The notes beneath the pieces were generated by a model. It saw nothing but the letters and a program-made list of their open reading frames with translations, made no database searches and was not told the origin of the DNA. Shown piece by piece: positions 5,608 to 8,706 of a stretch of 8,706 bases of DNA. Source of the stretch: Iamia sp038233335 (lineage in GTDB: Bacteria > Actinomycetota > Acidimicrobiia > Acidimicrobiales > Iamiaceae); assembly GCA_038233335.1 (NCBI GenBank), contig JBBSME010000124.1, positions 1 through 8,706 on the forward strand, read 5' to 3'. Both the position numbers and the translations under genes were made by a program. Every line of letters starts with the position of its first letter. Position 1 is the stretch's first letter.

Positions 5608-7842
5608 TCAGGCAGACGGCGTGGGCTCGGGCTCGGGTGCCTCACCGGTGAGGGGTTCGAGCTGGTCGAGGAGGTCGTCGAGGCCGCTGCGCTCCAGCTG
5701 GTCGGGGTCCGGTGCCACCAGCAGCACGGGACAGCCGAGGCGCTCGGAGTCGGGCCGGGCCCGCTCGACCGGTTGGAGGCCCTCGGGGCTGGTGAAGGGG
5801 CGGACCACGGCGACGGCTCCGGCGGCCGCAGCCGTGCCGTCGGGGGTGTCGAGGCCGGCGGGCACGGACCGTCCGGCCCATCCCCGCTCAGCCAGGCGGG
5901 CCAGGACCGCCCGGTGGCGTCGCCCCGGCTTGGCCCCCTCGACCAGGCCCACCACCGTGGGGCCCGTCCCCCGGGACAGTCCCAGGCGGACGCCGAGCTC
6001 CAGGGCGGCGGCCCCGGCCGGGCCCTCGCCCACCTCCACCACCGGGGGCCCTTCCGGCTCAGGCTCACCCGGGCGGGGCAGCGGGGCCACCACCACGCCG
6101 ACGTCGGCCGGACCCGCCTCGACCAGGGCGGCCACGGTGGCCACCCACCCCGGGTCGTCACGCCGGTCCCCGATGAGCACCAGCCGGGCCCCGAGCCGCT
6201 GAGCCTGCGCCGCGATGTCGGGCGCCAGCGCCGAGCTCCGCTGCGAGTAGCTGAGCACCGACAGGCCCCGGGCCCGGGCCCGCGCCTCCAACCGTCCCAG
6301 CACGTCGAGGCCCGACGCGATGTCGAGCAGCGAGCGGGAGATCTCCCGGCCGGCGTCGGCGGGCTGCTGCTCGAAGTGGGTCAGCAGGACCTCGGCCGGG
6401 GTCTGCGACAGGGCCAGGCCGCAGGCCAGGTCGACGAGGGGCTCGGCCCGGTCCGGGTCGTCGATGGCGACCAGCACCCGGTAGGCGATATCGTCGCCCA
6501 GGGCGGCCCGCTCGGCCTCAGCGATGTCGTGCTGGACCATCCGGTCGGGGTAGATCCGCTTGAGCAGCGGTGAGGTCATCACCGTGGTGATCACCGCCAT
6601 CAGCACCAGGGCGGTGAACAGGGTGTCATCGAGCACGCCCTTGTCCCGGCCGATGGACAGGAGCACCAGCTCGGTCAGGCCCCGCGTGTTCATCAACGTG
6701 CCGATGGCCGCCGACCGCCTCCAGGTCATGCCCTGCAGGCGCCCGGCCAGCGTGGCCCCGGCGAACTTGCCGATGCAGGCCACGGCGACCACCGCAGCCA
6801 GCACCCCGAGGAAGCTGAGGATCGACACCTGGCCCACCCGGGCGTCGAGCCCGGTCACGATGAAGAACAGCGGGAGCAGCAGGAGGACGGCGACGCTCTC
6901 GATCCGCTCGAGCACGGCCCGGGTGAAGGCCTCGGCCCCGTCGCGGGGGAACACTGCGCCCAGCACGAAGGCACCGAAGATGGAGTGGATGCCGATCTGG
7001 GAGGTGCACCAGGACGCCACCAGCAGCAGGCCGAGGACCGCAGCCAGGATGTCAGGAGTGAGGCCGACCGCCTTGAAGCGGTCGTTGAGCCGCACCAGGA
7101 CCGGCCGCACCGCCAGCGACATGAAGACGCCGAAGGCCGCGGTGAGCACCAGCACCCGACCCAGGTCCACCAGGGGGTTGGCGTCGCCGGAGCCGGTGCT
7201 GGCCTCGACCACGGCGATCACCAGGGCCAGGAGCGACCAGGCCAGGATGTCGTCGATCGCGGCGCAGGCGAGGGTGATGGCCCCGACCGGCGTCCGCTGC
7301 ATCCGACGGTCGGTGAGGATCCGGGCCAGCACGGGGAACGCGGTCACCGACATCGAGGCGCCCACGAACAGCGCGAAGGGCAGGAAGTCGATTCCCTCGG
7401 GGAGGTAGGTGCCGTGCAGCACCCAGGCCAGGCCGACCCCCAGGCTGAACGGGAGCACCACCGAGGTGACCGACACCCCGGCGGCCAGGCGCTCCTTGCC
7501 CCGGATGAGCTTGAGGTCGAGCTCCAGGCCGACCACGAACATGAAGATCACCAGCCCCAGCTCGGCCAGGACCTTCAGGAAGGGGCGGGCCTCGGCGGGG
7601 AACAGGGTGTCGCTCAGCGGCTGGCCCAAGCCGAGGAGGTCGGTGACCACCCCGGAGCCGAGCAGCAGGGGCCCGAGCATCAGGCCGGCCAGGATCTCCC
7701 CGACGACCGGCGGCTGGCCGGCCCGGCGGAACAGGGCCCCGACGAGACGGGCCACGACGAGGATGAGGGCCACGTCGATGAGCACCCAGGCCACCGTCGA
7801 CTCCTCCACCCCACCCCCGGCCGCCACGATCCAGGCCGACAT
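5608..7842 (-). CDS. CHX-like CPA2 cation/H+ antiporter with two USP-like cytoplasmic domains
   Basis: 744 residues from the ATG at 7842. Residues 1 to about 430 form a Na+/H+ exchanger-type membrane domain of about 12 hydrophobic segments. Landmarks are GQPPVVGEILAGLMLGP, FVVGLELDLKLI, the paired acidic ion-binding site AAIDDILAW (D197-D198), IHSIFGAFVLGAVFPRDG and LMNTRGLTELVLLSIGRDKG; the last two are typical of CHX-type exchangers. The tail holds two domains resembling universal stress proteins, about 456-560 (YRVLVAIDDP to LVLIGDRR) and about 602-720, then a Pro/Glu-rich end. It likely exchanges K+ or Na+ for protons at the cytoplasmic membrane; substrate and direction are not decided by sequence. 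GGAGG at 7853-7849 favours the ATG over a GTG six bases upstream. It converges on vapC with 60 bp between stops. Confidence 0.94.
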   Translation of the reverse strand: MSAWIVAAGGGVEESTVAWVLIDVALILVVARLVGALFRRAGQPPVVGEILAGLMLGPLLLGSGVVTDLLGLGQPLSDTLFPAEARPFLKVLAELGLVIFMFVVGLELDLKLIRGKERLAAGVSVTSVVLPFSLGVGLAWVLHGTYLPEGIDFLPFALFVGASMSVTAFPVLARILTDRRMQRTPVGAITLACAAIDDILAWSLLALVIAVVEASTGSGDANPLVDLGRVLVLTAAFGVFMSLAVRPVLVRLNDRFKAVGLTPDILAAVLGLLLVASWCTSQIGIHSIFGAFVLGAVFPRDGAEAFTRAVLERIESVAVLLLLPLFFIVTGLDARVGQVSILSFLGVLAAVVAVACIGKFAGATLAGRLQGMTWRRSAAIGTLMNTRGLTELVLLSIGRDKGVLDDTLFTALVLMAVITTVMTSPLLKRIYPDRMVQHDIAEAERAALGDDIAYRVLVAIDDPDRAEPLVDLACGLALSQTPAEVLLTHFEQQPADAGREISRSLLDIASGLDVLGRLEARARARGLSVLSYSQRSSALAPDIAAQAQRLGARLVLIGDRRDDPGWVATVAALVEAGPADVGVVVAPLPRPGEPEPEGPPVVEVGEGPAGAAALELGVRLGLSRGTGPTVVGLVEGAKPGRRHRAVLARLAERGWAGRSVPAGLDTPDGTAAAAGAVAVVRPFTSPEGLQPVERARPDSERLGCPVLLVAPDPDQLERSGLDDLLDQLEPLTGEAPEPEPTPSA

Positions 7843-7888
7843 GTGCACCCTCCGTCCCCCTGTGAACGCGTCATCCCGAGCGGGCTCC

Positions 7889-7900
7889 GTCGCAGGTCAG
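7889..7900 (-). promoter_or_regulatory. Weak -10 candidate for the antiporter gene
   Basis: Within the 138-bp divergent gap, the minus strand reads CCTAGGCTGACC. It contains TAGGCT, which fits TAnnnT and would give a 5' leader of about 50 nt carrying the GGAGG ribosome binding site. No good -35 is apparent. I see no operator-like palindrome in the gap. Confidence 0.22.
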
Positions 7901-7980
7901 CCTAGGACCGATGGCGGTGCCGTGCCCGCGTTCGTGGCGCGGGCGGTTTGCCCGGACCACAGGTTGGAACACTCATCCTC

Positions 7981-8337
7981 ATGACCACCATGGCCCGCAC
8001 CCCGTTCTCGGCTTGTCTCAAGGGCGAGCTGGAGGCATCGGGGCTCAGCCAGGCCCAGCTGGCCCGGCAGGTCGGAGTGAGCCAGCAGACGGTCTCCAAG
8101 TGGCTGGGCGCCGAGACCCAGCCTCGGATCAAGCTGCTCCCCGCGCTGGCCCAGGCGCTGCAGCTGTCCACCACCGAGCTGTCAGCCACCCTGGTGAGCT
8201 ACAACGGCTCGAGTCAGCCGCTCCACGCCGAGGAGGAGCGTCTCGTCGCCCTCACCCGCCGGCTCCGCCGGCTCGACCCGATGCAGCTGGCGCAGGTCGA
8301 GGCCTACGTCCACGGCCTCCACGACTCCACCACCTGA
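7981..8337 (+). CDS. Small XRE-family helix-turn-helix regulator
   Basis: 118 residues from the ATG at 7981. An N-terminal Cro/CI-type HTH domain (about 7-70) is clear: LKGELEASGLSQAQLARQVGV, then SQQTVSKWLGAETQPR as the recognition helix region, then LLPALAQALQLSTTEL. The C-terminal part (about 82-112) is charged and probably helical (EEERLVALTRRLRRLDP), perhaps for dimerisation. There is no ligand or peptidase domain. The start is uncertain: a TTG at 7948 would add 11 residues, and an internal ATG is at 7990. No Shine-Dalgarno is visible before 7981. It is transcribed divergently from the antiporter, so it might regulate that gene, but the sequence does not show a site. Targets are unknown. 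Confidence 0.9.
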   Translation: MTTMARTPFSACLKGELEASGLSQAQLARQVGVSQQTVSKWLGAETQPRIKLLPALAQALQLSTTELSATLVSYNGSSQPLHAEEERLVALTRRLRRLDPMQLAQVEAYVHGLHDSTT

Positions 8338-8423
8338 CCCGAACACCTCCCCGGCCGTGGGCTGCCCTCCTCCCGCGGAACCCGCACCGAGGCGGACGCG
8401 GACGGACGGTCGTGGACCCCCGG

Positions 8424-8436
8424 TAGGGTCGCCGCC
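8424..8436 (+). promoter_or_regulatory. -10-like element for the ABC ATPase gene, leaderless arrangement
   Basis: TAGGGT at 8424-8429 is followed after 7 nt by the GTG start at 8437. This matches the spacing seen at the ilvB leader peptide and nearly that at vapB. No Shine-Dalgarno is present. No clear -35 is visible 17-18 nt upstream. Confidence 0.42.
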
Positions 8437-8706
8437 GTGCACCCCGCCGACGCGCCCGTCGCCCTCGGCGCCGACGGATCGGTGGTGGCGGCCTCGGGCG
8501 TGGTGAAGCGGTGGGACGCGACCCTCGCCCTGGCCGGCGCCGATGTGCGGGTGGGGCCGGGCGTCACCGGCCTCTTGGGGGCCAACGGCTCAGGGAAGAC
8601 CACCCTGTTCGGGCTGCTGCTCGGCCTTCACCGACCCGACGAGGGCCACATCCGGGTCCTGGGGCTCGACCCCACGTCGGCCGGGCCAGACGTGCGGGCC
8701 CGCGGC
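8437..8706 (+). CDS. ABC transporter ATP-binding protein, N-terminal 90 codons
   Basis: The gene runs off the right edge. The visible part reads through ASGVVKRWDATLALAGADVRV, a typical start of an ABC ATPase domain with an aromatic residue (W26) at the adenine-stacking A-loop position. Then comes the Walker A loop GANGSGKTT (48-56), and LLLGLHRPDEGHIRVLGLDP, where the conserved glycine and small-residue pattern of exporter-type ATPases continues. The Q-loop, signature and Walker B motifs lie outside the window. The GTG at 8437 is chosen because a -10-like TAGGGT precedes it by 7 nt; in-frame GTG codons at 8482 and 8485 are alternatives. The style (short N-terminus, GLDP after strand 2) suggests an ABC-2-type drug or natural-product exporter rather than an importer. 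The substrate cannot be told. Confidence 0.9.
   Translation, partial: MHPADAPVALGADGSVVAASGVVKRWDATLALAGADVRVGPGVTGLLGANGSGKTTLFGLLLGLHRPDEGHIRVLGLDPTSAGPDVRARG

Noticed and set aside
6985..7905. Plus-strand 306-codon frame opposite the antiporter
   Set aside because: Gln/Asp/His/Gly-rich antisense of membrane segments; a classic shadow of a hydrophobic minus-strand gene.

Overview
The window is high-GC, densely coding DNA (short gaps, GTG starts, strong G/C third-position bias). Protein content points to a high-GC actinobacterium. An acidimicrobial-type lineage would fit, but that is an impression from protein style and not something the sequence proves.

Layout, left to right. (1) Bases 1-1521, minus strand: the first 507 codons of ilvB, acetolactate synthase large subunit; its 3' end lies outside the window. 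Its leader (about 1522-1723) holds a compact attenuation unit: a promoter-like pair, an 11-residue leader peptide MFVGTNLVLGP rich in Val/Leu, a 10-bp hairpin starting at the peptide's stop codon, and an 11-bp terminator-like hairpin followed by a short T-rich tract. (2) Bases 1838-4858, plus strand: a tight three-gene operon encoding a four-TM membrane protein, a eukaryotic-like Ser/Thr kinase whose catalytic HRD aspartate is replaced by alanine (a predicted pseudokinase), and a protein with an unrecognised N-terminal domain, a long disordered linker, a zinc ribbon and a C-terminal FHA domain. The pseudokinase and FHA genes overlap by ATGA, so they are probably made together and may act as a phospho-independent or phospho-threonine-docked scaffold. 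(3) Bases 4871-5547, plus strand: a VapBC toxin-antitoxin pair whose promoter and start codon sit inside a 23-bp-arm inverted repeat, the likely autoregulatory operator. (4) Bases 5608-7842, minus strand: a CHX-like CPA2 cation/H+ antiporter with a long cytoplasmic tail of two USP-like domains. (5) Bases 7981-8337, plus strand: a small XRE-type HTH regulator divergent from the antiporter. (6) Bases 8437-8706, plus strand: the first 90 codons of an ABC transporter ATPase.

A recurring theme is a TAnnnT-like -10 hexamer placed 7-8 nt before a start codon (ilv leader peptide, vapB, ABC ATPase), which suggests leaderless mRNAs. The most notable points are the pseudokinase-FHA module, the ilvB attenuator with an apparently leaderless leader peptide, and the vapB operator palindrome. 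I saw no tRNA, rRNA, CRISPR array or insertion sequence.
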